Of a stretch of 37,677 bases of DNA, positions 9,220 through 18,278 are shown piece after piece. Position numbers and translations under genes: made by a program. Positions within the stretch are counted from its first letter, which is position 1; every line of letters begins with the position of its first letter. Below the pieces are notes generated by a model. It saw nothing but the letters and a program-made list of their open reading frames with translations. It searched no databases and was not told where the DNA came from. The DNA comes from Gemmatimonadota bacterium. Lineage in GTDB: Bacteria > Latescibacterota > UBA2968 > UBA8231. The DNA lies in the NCBI GenBank assembly GCA_018673255.1, contig JABHDC010000167.1, positions 1-37,677 on the forward strand. The letters run 5' to 3'.

Positions 9220-11226
9220 TCAGTCTTCGTCGTTCACCGGCAGCGTGATCGTGAAGGTAGTACCCTCATCGGAGGTGGCTGACAGGTCGCCCCTGATCTG
9301 GCCCACCAGCGAGATGACCAGCTTCAGTCCCAGGGTCGTGGGATTCTCCAGCCCCTCATTGAGCAGGTGGTCGGGCAAGCCGATCCCATTGTCGCTCACG
9401 ATCAGTTCGAGACTGTCAGTGTGATTGCGCAGTTGCAGACGAATCATTCCCGTATTCGATGGGAAGGCATACTTCAACGCATTCGACAGAAGTTCGTTGA
9501 CGACCAGACCGAGAGGAATGGCCTGGTCGATCGTCATCAGCGCCGCATCCATGTCGGTCTCGTGCTCGACACCACGGACGCTGGGACCGAAGGAGTCGAA
9601 GAGATTCTCGATGAGTCGCTGCGCGTAGGCCGGGAAGTCGATACGGGCCAGGTCCTCGGACTTGTAGAGTTCCTCGTGTATCAACGCCATCGACCGGATC
9701 CGGTGCTGCGAGTCGTCGAAGGCTTCGCCAAGACTCGTATCCTCCAGCCGTGAAGCCTGCAGGTGCAGGAGACTGGAGATGATCTGCAGGTTGTTCTTGA
9801 CCCGGTGATGGATCTCCTTCAGTAGCACCTCCTTCTCTTCGAGGGAGGCCTGGATCGTGTCCTGCGCGAGTTTTCTTTCTGTAATGTCCTGAACGACGAT
9901 CTGATACATGGCGACTCTGTGGATCTGCTCGTCTTCCGGGTGCTCGTAGATGGGGAAGATAGAGCCGGCCGCCCACAGGAAGTGCCCCGCTTTGTGACGC
10001 CAGCGGAATTCGGTGTGATGGTCTGCTCCACCACCTGAGGCGAGCAGCTCGGTCAGGGTCGAACTGTCCTCAGGATGCACGATGCTGGTGCCCAGATCGG
10101 CGTCCTGGTAGAAGTCGCTTGGGGCATACCCGAGCCAGCCCTCGATCTGTGGACTTACGTAGAGGTAGCTGCCTTCCGGGTCCAGGAGCATGACGACGAA
10201 ATCCGGCGTCTCAACCAGCGTCCGATAGCGGCGCTCCGACCCGGCCATCTGCTGCAGGTCGTCGGCCCGTCGAAAACCCTCTGACAACACTTCTGCCAGC
10301 TCCACAAAGAAGGCAAGATCCCGCTCTGAGAACGAGTCGGCCATCGTATGGGTCACGGTGAGCGTACCATGCGAGAATGGCGTATCGACGGCACTGCGCA
10401 ACTCGCCGAAGTGCTCAATGAGAAGGGGAAGTTCCTTGGCCGGGTCCAGGCGCAGCAGATCTGTGCGATGGACCGCGATCCCTCGGCGCCAGATCCGGAA
10501 TGCGCGTGAAGCGTAGTTCTCGACGTCCGTGACCATCCACTCGCCGCGCTTGGTGAGCCCTTCGGAGCCGAATGAACTGTAGGTGCGCAGCATCGATGGT
10601 TCGCCCGAGTCCACGACATTGACCGCACAGTGCTGGTAGGCGACACCCATGTCGTCCAGTCCGGTTCGGATCGCTTCCAGCACGTTGTGGATCTCCTCAG
10701 CCTTCGTCATCGACCACACGCCTTCGCGCACCTGCTGCATGACCAGTCGCTTGTCCTCCTGGTACTTGCGCTCAGTGATGTCACGGGCCACGCCGTGGGT
10801 GCCGACGAAGTTCGTGCCGCGATACAGGCCGTGGGCGCTGACGGAGAAGTGGCGGACATCCATTTCGACATCGCGCGTGGCGCCACCCCGCGAACGCAGT
10901 CGGACCTCCATACGTCGCGAGGCGCGATCGCCGGTGCGTCGTTCATGGAAGGCACGACCGACACGATCCACGTCTTCCGGATGCAGGACTTCGGTGTAAT
11001 GACGCCCGATGACCTCTTCCGGGGAGTAGCCGAGAAGGTGTCCGACCTCACCATTGGCGAAGGTGAAGCGGCCTTCCGTGTCCAGGACGTAGATGAAGTC
11101 GGTCGAACCCTCGACCAGGGCACGGTAGCGTGCCTCGGACAGGGCCAAGTCCTGCAGGGCTGCCGAATCAGGTGGCGTCACACCTTCGGATTCTGCGTCA
11201 GGGTTGTTGGCGGTCGGGTCGCTCAT
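9220..11226 (-). CDS. Sensor histidine kinase, PAS-GAF-PAS with HisKA_2 phosphoacceptor domain
   Basis: A 668-residue soluble kinase. PAS1 covers about residues 30-152, a GAF-like domain about 160-320 and PAS2 about 330-452, followed by a short coiled linker. The phosphoacceptor region KEIHHRVKNNLQ (470-481; His473/His474) is diagnostic of HisKA_2, as in the PdtaS and EutW-type kinases. These often signal to RNA-binding ANTAR regulators. The ATPase domain shows the N-box NELLSNALKYAF, DNGIGLPD and a TLGLKLV segment in the G2 position. No receiver domain is attached and no response regulator gene is adjacent. The GAF-like domain is clearly similar to the second GAF of the hybrid kinase at 382-2973. 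The gene has its own candidate promoter at 11279-11307 and converges with the gene ending at 9200. Confidence 0.92.
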   Translation of the reverse strand: MSDPTANNPDAESEGVTPPDSAALQDLALSEARYRALVEGSTDFIYVLDTEGRFTFANGEVGHLLGYSPEEVIGRHYTEVLHPEDVDRVGRAFHERRTGDRASRRMEVRLRSRGGATRDVEMDVRHFSVSAHGLYRGTNFVGTHGVARDITERKYQEDKRLVMQQVREGVWSMTKAEEIHNVLEAIRTGLDDMGVAYQHCAVNVVDSGEPSMLRTYSSFGSEGLTKRGEWMVTDVENYASRAFRIWRRGIAVHRTDLLRLDPAKELPLLIEHFGELRSAVDTPFSHGTLTVTHTMADSFSERDLAFFVELAEVLSEGFRRADDLQQMAGSERRYRTLVETPDFVVMLLDPEGSYLYVSPQIEGWLGYAPSDFYQDADLGTSIVHPEDSSTLTELLASGGGADHHTEFRWRHKAGHFLWAAGSIFPIYEHPEDEQIHRVAMYQIVVQDITERKLAQDTIQASLEEKEVLLKEIHHRVKNNLQIISSLLHLQASRLEDTSLGEAFDDSQHRIRSMALIHEELYKSEDLARIDFPAYAQRLIENLFDSFGPSVRGVEHETDMDAALMTIDQAIPLGLVVNELLSNALKYAFPSNTGMIRLQLRNHTDSLELIVSDNGIGLPDHLLNEGLENPTTLGLKLVISLVGQIRGDLSATSDEGTTFTITLPVNDED

Positions 11227-11278
11227 CGTCTCGGGAGACTGCGCGCAGGGAACCGGGGCAGGAGATGTAGCTTCAGAA

Positions 11279-11307
11279 AAAATAGGCAGATAGGATCCTT
11301 GTTACAA
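11279..11307 (-). promoter_or_regulatory. Candidate sigma70-type promoter for the HisKA_2 kinase
   Basis: On the minus strand TTGTAA (11302-11307) is separated by 17 bases from TATTTT (11279-11284). It lies in a 131-base spacer between the dehydrogenase and kinase genes, about 50 bases before the kinase ATG. The stretch is more A+T-rich than its surroundings. A short dyad GTCTC-CC-GAGAC sits just before the start codon. This is a match by eye only. Confidence 0.35.
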
Positions 11308-11357
11308 CATGTCCCATGCGGGCACCGCATATACGAACACCACCTGTGGATCGTTCC

Positions 11358-12707
11358 TCAATCGCCGATGACGAGCAGGGCCCCCTCCACCCAGTCATCC
11401 AGGCAGCCCAGTTCGGCGGCCAGGTCCAGGACGGTGTACCGGGCCCTGATGTGGCGGGCCCCCAGCAGCACGCGTCGGGCCCTGGTCTTGTCCAGACCCA
11501 ACTGCGAAAATGTGATCGGGGCGCCGGCGGCGGCCAGGTCCTGCTGCAATTGCCGGACTGTGATCAGGCTTGCCTGCAAAGTCGAGTCGAGATCGCTGGA
11601 CAGGAATCGCCGCAGACGTTCGGCCACCGCATCATCGGCGACACGATCCGGCGTGCGCGCCGTATCGCGAATCGCCGACCACAGGGGGCCGAAGTCGCGC
11701 GCCAGATCCGACTCGTTCCTGCGCCATGGACGGAGAGAGCTCAATCGCTGTAGATCGATCGAAGGCCGATCGAGGTCCAGAAGTTGTTCGTAGAGGCTGG
11801 CGACGGCGATGGTGGCCACGCCGACCTGGCGGCCGTGCAGATCGTGCGGCAGGCCTTGAGTGTAGTGTTCCATGTCGATCAGATGAGAGACCAGATGTTC
11901 GGCGCCACTGGATGGTGCAGAAGATCCAGCCATGTCCATGGCCAGTCCGGACAACAACAGGCCGGCCATGAGATGCATCGTAGCCGACGGGTCGCCCAGG
12001 GCCAGGGCATCGGCGATGCCATCGACCATCTCGTCAGCCTGGGCTACCAGATCGAGGGCTGCGGGTACATAGGGGCTGCCCGTCAGAACATGACTCAGGG
12101 CCCAGTCGGCACAACTGGTGACCCGTGACCGCAGGTCGCCATATCCGGCTGCACGCATCGAGGCCGGTGCCGAGGCCAGGATCCCGGCGTCGACCAGGCA
12201 GCCGACCGGCGCCGGACACGGTCGTGTCGTCTTGAGTCCATTCACGAGCAGGGCCACCCCCGCCGAGAGATACCCATTCATCGAGGGCGCCGTCGGTACG
12301 ATTGCGTAGGGGATATGAAGCTGATCGCAGGCGGCCCGGGTGAGATCATTGATCGTTCCGGATCCGACGGCGATCGCCGCCACGGCGCCCTGCGCCCCAA
12401 GACCGGCAACAAGCTCAGCCTCTTCCAGGTCACCGGCTGTCACGCCGCTGGTGTTGGGTCGAGGTGTGAGTTGATAGGTAACGGTGTCGCCAGGCAATTG
12501 CTGGCTGACCTGACGTCCGGCGATCTGCCAGGTCGTCGCATCACACACCAGCCCCCAGGATCCAGCTGGCAACCAGTCACGCATGGTGGCCCCGGCACAT
12601 TTCAAGGTGCCCGTCCCGAGCTGCAGGTGGATACCCCGGGCGTGGGCGCGGGTGTGCAGCGAGTCAAGCGATGCGAGTGACAGTGGTGTGGGTGACAGGG
12701 ATGGCAT
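11358..12707 (-). CDS. sn-glycerol-1-phosphate dehydrogenase-like protein (AraM/EgsA type)
   Basis: A 449-residue member of the iron-containing-alcohol-dehydrogenase-like superfamily. It has the NAD(P)-binding GSGTINDLTR (115-124) and the family signature PTAPSMNGYLSAG (138-150). A complete metal triad is seen as Asp191, His271 (SGAEHLVSH) and His291 (LHGRQVG). Known members reduce dihydroxyacetone phosphate to sn-glycerol-1-phosphate, the archaeal lipid backbone. Bacterial AraM supplies it for heptaprenylglyceryl phosphate. The C-terminal helical domain is longer than the catalytic core requires. I chose the ATG at 12705-12707 because it matches the usual N-terminus. An upstream in-frame start at 12809 would overlap the divergent sulfotransferase gene. 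No prenyl-glyceryl-phosphate synthase is in the window, so the product's fate is unknown. Confidence 0.85.
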   Translation of the reverse strand: MPSLSPTPLSLASLDSLHTRAHARGIHLQLGTGTLKCAGATMRDWLPAGSWGLVCDATTWQIAGRQVSQQLPGDTVTYQLTPRPNTSGVTAGDLEEAELVAGLGAQGAVAAIAVGSGTINDLTRAACDQLHIPYAIVPTAPSMNGYLSAGVALLVNGLKTTRPCPAPVGCLVDAGILASAPASMRAAGYGDLRSRVTSCADWALSHVLTGSPYVPAALDLVAQADEMVDGIADALALGDPSATMHLMAGLLLSGLAMDMAGSSAPSSGAEHLVSHLIDMEHYTQGLPHDLHGRQVGVATIAVASLYEQLLDLDRPSIDLQRLSSLRPWRRNESDLARDFGPLWSAIRDTARTPDRVADDAVAERLRRFLSSDLDSTLQASLITVRQLQQDLAAAGAPITFSQLGLDKTRARRVLLGARHIRARYTVLDLAAELGCLDDWVEGALLVIGD

Positions 12708-12744
12708 GGGACCTAACTTAAGGCTTCCATCGTATCTACACGTC

Positions 12745-12764
12745 CACAACGAGTTGTTCACAAC
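12745..12764. promoter_or_regulatory. Repeat/dyad in the divergent spacer between dehydrogenase and sulfotransferase
   Basis: The 69-base divergent spacer contains CACAAC twice (12745-12750 and 12759-12764). An inverted repeat GTTGT-TC-ACAAC lies at 12753-12764. Its position between two divergent genes suggests an operator. No confident promoter boxes were found. Confidence 0.25.
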
Positions 12765-12776
12765 TGAGAGAGATCC

Positions 12777-13484
12777 ATGTCCCTCACTATCGTCATTGGT
12801 CGCGGTCATTCAGGAACCCGGGCGATCTCCCATACACTCTATGCCAGCGGCGTGTTCATGGGGAACACGATCAATCGCTCTGGTGACAAGGTGCCACCCG
12901 AGGCGATGTATGATGCCTGTCGGGTGTTCTCAGAACACGTGGACTGGCAGGGAGGGCTTGAATGGGACTTTGCGGCTCTCCACGACATGCCGATCGATCC
13001 GGCATTCACTCGCCTCGTCGACGAGTATCTCACCGATGTGATGAGAGAGAAGAGCAAGAGAAAGGGTTGGAAACTGCCCGAGACGACGCTGGTGCTGCCG
13101 TGGATCGTGAGGATGTTCCCTGACGCACACTACATCTATCTGGTGCGGGACCCACGTGACTCGATTCTCGGCGGACACAAGACTGATGATCTGGCGGACT
13201 TCGGCGTATCCTACCCGACCACCGATGATCTGCTCGAACGGCGCGCCATCTCCTGGAAGTACCAGTATGATCTGGTCATGGCGACACCTAAACCTGAGCG
13301 CTGGATGGAGGTGCGCTTCGAGGATTTCATCCTCCATCAGGAGCGGGAACTGACTCGACTCGAAGAGTTCCTCGGATTCCCGCTTGGGCGGATCATCGTA
13401 CGGCCCGATTCGGTCGCCCGCTGGCAGGACGCCGACGTTGTCCCCGACTTCGATTTCCTCCGGCCGCACTTTGTCGATGCGTGA
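12777..13484 (+). CDS. Sulfotransferase-family protein
   Basis: A 235-residue P-loop protein. The 5'-phosphosulfate-binding loop is GRGHSGTR (8-15), in the place where sulfotransferases bind PAPS instead of ATP. YLVRDPRDS (about 121-129) provides the 3'-phosphate-binding Arg and Ser. A late RFEDF segment with an EEFLGFPL motif completes the usual Sulfotransfer fold. The family moves sulfate from PAPS to hydroxyl or amino groups of sugars, lipids or small metabolites. At 235 residues it is on the short side but shows both cofactor motifs. A purine-rich GAGAGA stretch just before the ATG is a plausible ribosome-binding site. It is divergent from the glycerol-1-phosphate dehydrogenase gene and 33 bases upstream of the ABC-F gene. 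The acceptor is unknown. Confidence 0.82.
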   Translation: MSLTIVIGRGHSGTRAISHTLYASGVFMGNTINRSGDKVPPEAMYDACRVFSEHVDWQGGLEWDFAALHDMPIDPAFTRLVDEYLTDVMREKSKRKGWKLPETTLVLPWIVRMFPDAHYIYLVRDPRDSILGGHKTDDLADFGVSYPTTDDLLERRAISWKYQYDLVMATPKPERWMEVRFEDFILHQERELTRLEEFLGFPLGRIIVRPDSVARWQDADVVPDFDFLRPHFVDA

Positions 13485-13517
13485 GAAGCGGCTCCAACTC
13501 CCTGCGGCACCACCGGC

Positions 13518-15452
13518 ATGTCGCTGCTGACGGCCGGTGGCCTGGGCCGCTCCTTCGGCGCCACCAGCATTTTCGAAGATGTGGACCTGCGCATCGAGGC
13601 AGGAGATCGGATCGGGCTCGTCGGTCCCAATGGTGAGGGCAAGACCACCCTGCTGCGACTACTCGCAGCGATCGATACCCCAACGACGGGACAGATCCAT
13701 CGGCGACGGGATCTGCGTGTTGGGTATCTGGCGCAGGACGACGGTCGGCCTCCTCCGATGCAGACGTTGTGGACATCGACCCTGGCCGCCTTCGACGAAC
13801 TGCGACAACTGGAACAGCAGCTGCAGGAGCAGGCCGCTCACCTGGGCAGCGAGGATGCGCTGAAGCGTTATGCGCAGATGCAGGCCGAATTCGAACGCCG
13901 AGATGGCTACACGTATGAGAGCCGAATCCATCAGGTGCTGGAAGGGCTTGGATTCGACGAGGCCGATCTCCACCGGCCGTTGCCCCAGTTCAGCGGCGGT
14001 CAGCGGACGCGGGCAGCCCTGGGCAAGTTGCTGCTGAAAAATCCAGATCTGCTTCTGCTCGACGAACCGACGAACTATCTGGATCTGCAAGCCGTCGAAT
14101 GGCTCGAGCACTGGCTTGGCGAAGCGTCAACAGCTTACGTCATCGTCTCCCATGATCGCTACTTCCTCGATCGCGTCAGTGCGCGCATCTGGGAGATGGC
14201 TTTCGGCCGGCTTGAGGTCTACCGCGGCAATTACTCGGCCTTTGCGCGGCAGCGACAGGAACGCTACGAACGGCGCCTGAAGGAGTGGGAAACTCAGCAG
14301 GCATACGTGGCCAAGACAGAGGATTACATACGGCGATTCCTGGCCGGGCAACGCACACGAGAGGCCCAGGGACGCCGCACACGGCTATCGCGGTATTTGC
14401 GTGATGAGGCTGTCGACCGGCCACAGCAGCACAAACGCGTGCATCTGCGACTCGAAGATGCCCAACGCAGTGGCGATGAGGTGTTGCGCCTGAAAGATGT
14501 CGCCCTCGGCTATAGCGACACGGAGCCGCCGCTGGTGCAGGCTGAGGATGCGCTGATCGAGCGAGGAGAGTGTGTCGCCGTCATCGGTGGCAATGGTACT
14601 GGCAAGACGACCCTCGTACGCACGATTCTCGGCGAACTGGAACCCCTTGCGGGGCAGGTACGACTCGGCGCCCGCGTAGAGATCGGTTACCTGCCTCAAC
14701 TGCAGGAGCATCTGGATCTGAAACACACGGTGCTGGAGTCGGTGGGAGAAGTGAGTCCCGAGTCGAAACCGGCCGAACTGCGCAATCTCCTTGGCAGCTT
14801 CCTGCTCTCTGGTGACGATGTAGACAAGCTCATATCAGAACTGAGCGGGGGAGAGCGAAGTCGCGTGTCTCTTGCCAGGTTGGTTCTGGCTGGCGCCAAT
14901 TTCCTCATCCTCGATGAGCCGACGAATCACCTGGATCTCACGTCGCAGGAAGTGCTGGAGGAAGTCCTGCGAGATTTCAGCGGAACCGTCTTGCTGGTCA
15001 GTCACGACCGCTATCTGATTCAGGCGTTGGCCACTGATATCTGGCACGTCGCCGATGGGGGGATGACGAGTTTCGATGGCGATTGGGAGCAGTACATCCT
15101 CTGGCGAGAGCGACAGACGGAAGAGGCGGCCCGAAGTGATCGAGGTGGCAATCCGCGGCAGCTGACACGAGAGGCACAGCGACATGCGCGACGGCAGCGC
15201 AAAGAGCGTGAGAAGAGCATTGTGCGCCACGGTGAGTTGGAGCAGATGATCGCCGATCGTGAAGACACGGTTGAAGTCCTGGGAGAGAAGATCGGCCAGG
15301 CCGGTGAGCACCAGGATCTGGACGCGGTGCAGGAGCTGTCTCTGCGACTTCAGGAGACACAGAAAGAGATCTCCCGGCTGTATGCGGAGTGGGAAGCGCT
15401 GGGGCTGCAGTTGGAAGAGGACGAGCCACCGGGTCTCATCGACGGGGCCTGA
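13518..15452 (+). CDS. ABC-F family ATPase (Uup/EttA/YdiF-type translation factor)
   Basis: A 644-residue protein with two nucleotide-binding domains and no transmembrane segments. Domain 1 has Walker A GPNGEGKT (36-43), signature FSGGQRTR (158-165) and Walker B LLLLDEPTN (178-186, Glu183). The basic linker at about 240-310 contains RRFLAGQRTREAQGR and corresponds to the P-site tRNA-interaction motif. Domain 2 has GGNGTGKTT (357-365), LSGGERSR and FLILDEPTNHLD. The C-terminus is a charged coiled coil (about 555-635). ABC-F proteins bind the ribosomal E site and relieve stalled or inhibited translation. Some confer antibiotic resistance, but nothing in this sequence separates a resistance type from a housekeeping type. 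It lies 33 bases after the sulfotransferase gene and 155 bases before the fusion peptidase gene. The ribosome-binding site is weak. Confidence 0.95.
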   Translation: MSLLTAGGLGRSFGATSIFEDVDLRIEAGDRIGLVGPNGEGKTTLLRLLAAIDTPTTGQIHRRRDLRVGYLAQDDGRPPPMQTLWTSTLAAFDELRQLEQQLQEQAAHLGSEDALKRYAQMQAEFERRDGYTYESRIHQVLEGLGFDEADLHRPLPQFSGGQRTRAALGKLLLKNPDLLLLDEPTNYLDLQAVEWLEHWLGEASTAYVIVSHDRYFLDRVSARIWEMAFGRLEVYRGNYSAFARQRQERYERRLKEWETQQAYVAKTEDYIRRFLAGQRTREAQGRRTRLSRYLRDEAVDRPQQHKRVHLRLEDAQRSGDEVLRLKDVALGYSDTEPPLVQAEDALIERGECVAVIGGNGTGKTTLVRTILGELEPLAGQVRLGARVEIGYLPQLQEHLDLKHTVLESVGEVSPESKPAELRNLLGSFLLSGDDVDKLISELSGGERSRVSLARLVLAGANFLILDEPTNHLDLTSQEVLEEVLRDFSGTVLLVSHDRYLIQALATDIWHVADGGMTSFDGDWEQYILWRERQTEEAARSDRGGNPRQLTREAQRHARRQRKEREKSIVRHGELEQMIADREDTVEVLGEKIGQAGEHQDLDAVQELSLRLQETQKEISRLYAEWEALGLQLEEDEPPGLIDGA

Positions 15453-15607
15453 GTCGATCACCCGAACCCATCGTCCCTCTGCTGATGGCAAGGACCGCGG
15501 TCTGGCCGCCGCGCCGGCGGCATGATACCATTGGCTCATCGCTTCAGGGGAGCCGCCGGTTCACCGAGGCACCCCATCGCCATTCGCTAACGGAGAGACA
15601 CCTCACG

Positions 15608-18277
15608 ATGGCCATTCCCACACCTGCGTCGCTGCGGCGTTTTTGTCAGACCGATCTGCCCAACATGCGAAAGGTCGCTGACGGCAAGCGAGCCCTCGAC
15701 GTCGTGACGGCAGTGCAGGCAACCGATCGCTACAACAGTTTCGACAAGTTCCACGACACGAGCGACACCCTCGTCGAACTCTATCGGGGGGCTGGCGCTC
15801 AGGCGGAAGTGACGCCGATTCAGACCGGGGGCGACATCGGCACTGGACGGTGGATCATCCAGGAAGCGCAGGATGTGCACTCGGCGACGGTCGATGTGGT
15901 GGCCCCCGTGAAGCAACGGGTCCTCGACTTCAAAGAGAATCCCTGGCACGTGGTGCAGTGGTCGGCATCTACACCGCGCCAGGGATTGCTGTGTGATCTG
16001 GCCATCATCGATAACCTGGAGGGGATCGATTCACTTCGACCGGGCACCCTGAGGGGCAAGGCCGTGCTGACCCGTGGAAACATCCGCGGCGCCACCATGA
16101 AGTTGCTGGCTCATGCCGGGGCTGTGGCTGTCATCACCGACATCGAAGTCACCAATAATCCAGGTGCTCTGGCGTGGACGAAGTTTGGCTGGGGCATGGT
16201 GCCCATGCAGCAGGCCACGACACGGCTCGTGGGGCTGGTCATGGCGAGGCAACAGGGTGACAAGCTGAGACGTCTGCATCAGCGTCATGGTGGGTTGCAG
16301 CTGCGTGTGAAGGTTGATGTGAGGAAGTATGTGGGCCACCACGATGTCGTATCCGGTATCATCCGGGGTGGTGAAGATCCGCAGGATGAAGTGTGGGCCA
16401 TCGCTCACAGTGCCGAACCGGGTGCGATCGACAATGCCTCGGGGTGTGCCGTCACGGTGGAAATCGCCAATATCATCGAGGGCCTGATCCAGGCGGGAAA
16501 GCTGAAGCGCCCGCGTCGCACGATTCGTCTGCTCAATGCCTATGAGTGTTACGGATTCTTCGCCTATCTGGAGCGTGAGCAACGCTTGCAGCCGCCAATG
16601 GCCGGGGTCTGCATCGATACGGTAGGCGCAAAGCCGAGTGTGTGCTTGAATCGGCTCGAGTGGCATTCGACGATTCCTTCCTCGGCTGGCTTCGTCGACT
16701 GGGTGGGAGAGAAGATCCTGCGGGCCACCCTTGGTGATGACGGCTCTTCAGGCTACAAGCTGTGTCTGGAAGATTTCATGTCGACGTCGGACACACTGAT
16801 CGGCGATCCCCAATACGGCTATCCCTGTCCCTGGATCACGACCCATCACAAGGGGCTCGGAAGGACGTGGGATGCCTACCACTCCTCCGCCGACCAGTTG
16901 GAATTGCTCAGTGCTGCCGGGTTGAAGACCTGCGCCGTGGGCATGGCGGGTTACCTGTACTGGCTTGCCGACATGGACACGACCAGTGCCCTGCAGGTGG
17001 CGCGCAGTGAGACCAGCCGCCTGACTGGCGTCATCGACGCATCGCGTCGCCGGTTGGATCGTGCCGGGGCCGAGTATGTGCGCGAGACCCATGAGGTCAG
17101 CATGCAACGCCTGCAGCGATTCCACTGGGGCGGAGATCGGCAGGCCATTCAGAGCCAGATCAGTGACTGCCGCGCCCAGATGAAGGCGGCAGCTGAGAAG
17201 ATCCGTCGTCCATCGCCGCGAACTTCCTCCGATGTGCGTGTGCCACGACGCACCGCGCTGCTGGCACCGACCACGGAGAATGTGGCAGCCCCATTGGCCG
17301 AGCGCATCAATGCTGCGCGTCTGTCGCAGTGGTCGCTGTATTGGGCGGATGGTCGCCGTACGATCACTGAGATCGCCGAGCGACTCTCGTGGGAGCGTGG
17401 GGGACTGCTGGCGCCGAAGGGCGGTGGCGGGCACCGGTCCCGCGTCGACACTTCACGAGTGGCGGACTATTTCGAGGCCCTGGCTGATCTCGGCTATGTC
17501 AGGCTGCCCGATCGGGCGAAGATGTCAGCCCGAGGTGATCTGGTCAGAGATCTCAAACGCCTGGGTGTCACCCGCGACATGGATGTCATGGTCCACAGCT
17601 CGCTGTCGAGTATCGGTGATGTCGCAGGAGGTGCCGATGCTGTGGTCGAAGCCCTGATCGATGCCGTCGGACCACGTGGCACAGTGCTGGCACCCTCCTT
17701 CAATCACAAGGCGGCTCAGGTCTACAATCCGTTGACGACGCCGACCACCAATGGTGCCATCGCGGATGCCTTGTGGCGGCATCCGCGCGCGGAACGATCC
17801 GTCCACGCAACGCATGCGGTGGCAGCGATCGGGGCGCGATCAGGACACTATACGGCCGGTCATCTGCACGCCGGGATCTGGTCCGAGGACAGCCCCATTG
17901 GCAAGCTCGTCCATGGCGAGGGATATCTGTTGGCCCTTGGCGCCACTCATTGGACGACAACGGCGTACCACGTGGCAGAATGCTCGATGCCGTGTGGCTG
18001 TATCGATCCTTTTGGCAACATCGATCAAGTCGTCGCGCAGGATGGCAGTGTGGAGGAAGTATGGGGTCTGGCATTCCGTGCGGGCGAGTGTCCTGTGCAG
18101 ATCAGTCCGAAACTGGATACGGCCCTCGACCGGCGCGGCCTGCAGCGGCGCGGGAAGGTGGGCGACGCCGACTGTGAACTGGTGCGCGCCGGCGACCTGT
18201 GGAAGGTTCGCCGTGAACACCTGCGTGGTGTGTGCGCAACATGCAAGATCCAGCCTCGCTACAGAGAGGGAGCCTGA
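15608..18277 (+). CDS. Fusion protein: M28-like metallopeptidase + winged-helix-like linker + AAC(3)-family acetyltransferase
   Basis: An 889-residue protein. Residues about 1-470 form an M28/DUF4910-like aminopeptidase with a PA-like insert (about 120-240). All five expected zinc/catalytic ligands are present: His267, Asp275 (GAIDNASG), Glu313 (AYECYG), Asp337 (CIDTVG) and His425 (YHSSAD). Residues about 560-635 look like a small winged-helix or PqqD-like domain (DGRRTITEIAERL ... YFEALADLGYVRL). Residues about 642-889 form an aminoglycoside 3-N-acetyltransferase (AAC(3)/YokD) domain: VHSSLSSIGDVAGGADAV, GPRGTVLAPSF, the RSVHATHAVAAIGA segment with His733/His736, and TAYHVAE with Glu791. Both halves look intact and no frameshift is visible. 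The start is the ATG at 15608, with GGAGAG at 15592-15597; earlier in-frame codons lie inside the ABC-F gene. Its stop is one base before the PIG-L gene. A role in releasing and then N-acetylating (or the reverse) an amino compound is inference. Confidence 0.85.
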   Translation: MAIPTPASLRRFCQTDLPNMRKVADGKRALDVVTAVQATDRYNSFDKFHDTSDTLVELYRGAGAQAEVTPIQTGGDIGTGRWIIQEAQDVHSATVDVVAPVKQRVLDFKENPWHVVQWSASTPRQGLLCDLAIIDNLEGIDSLRPGTLRGKAVLTRGNIRGATMKLLAHAGAVAVITDIEVTNNPGALAWTKFGWGMVPMQQATTRLVGLVMARQQGDKLRRLHQRHGGLQLRVKVDVRKYVGHHDVVSGIIRGGEDPQDEVWAIAHSAEPGAIDNASGCAVTVEIANIIEGLIQAGKLKRPRRTIRLLNAYECYGFFAYLEREQRLQPPMAGVCIDTVGAKPSVCLNRLEWHSTIPSSAGFVDWVGEKILRATLGDDGSSGYKLCLEDFMSTSDTLIGDPQYGYPCPWITTHHKGLGRTWDAYHSSADQLELLSAAGLKTCAVGMAGYLYWLADMDTTSALQVARSETSRLTGVIDASRRRLDRAGAEYVRETHEVSMQRLQRFHWGGDRQAIQSQISDCRAQMKAAAEKIRRPSPRTSSDVRVPRRTALLAPTTENVAAPLAERINAARLSQWSLYWADGRRTITEIAERLSWERGGLLAPKGGGGHRSRVDTSRVADYFEALADLGYVRLPDRAKMSARGDLVRDLKRLGVTRDMDVMVHSSLSSIGDVAGGADAVVEALIDAVGPRGTVLAPSFNHKAAQVYNPLTTPTTNGAIADALWRHPRAERSVHATHAVAAIGARSGHYTAGHLHAGIWSEDSPIGKLVHGEGYLLALGATHWTTTAYHVAECSMPCGCIDPFGNIDQVVAQDGSVEEVWGLAFRAGECPVQISPKLDTALDRRGLQRRGKVGDADCELVRAGDLWKVRREHLRGVCATCKIQPRYREGA

Positions 18278-18278
18278 C

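Noticed and set aside
15389..15607. Upstream extension of the fusion peptidase gene
   Set aside because: It reads inside the ABC-F gene and gives Arg/Pro-rich residues unlike the peptidase; the ATG at 15608 has an upstream GGAGAG.
13518..18277. Antibiotic-resistance island (ABC-F plus AAC(3))
   Set aside because: ABC-F proteins are mostly housekeeping and the AAC(3) domain is fused to a peptidase, with no transposon, integron or resistance-type signature nearby.
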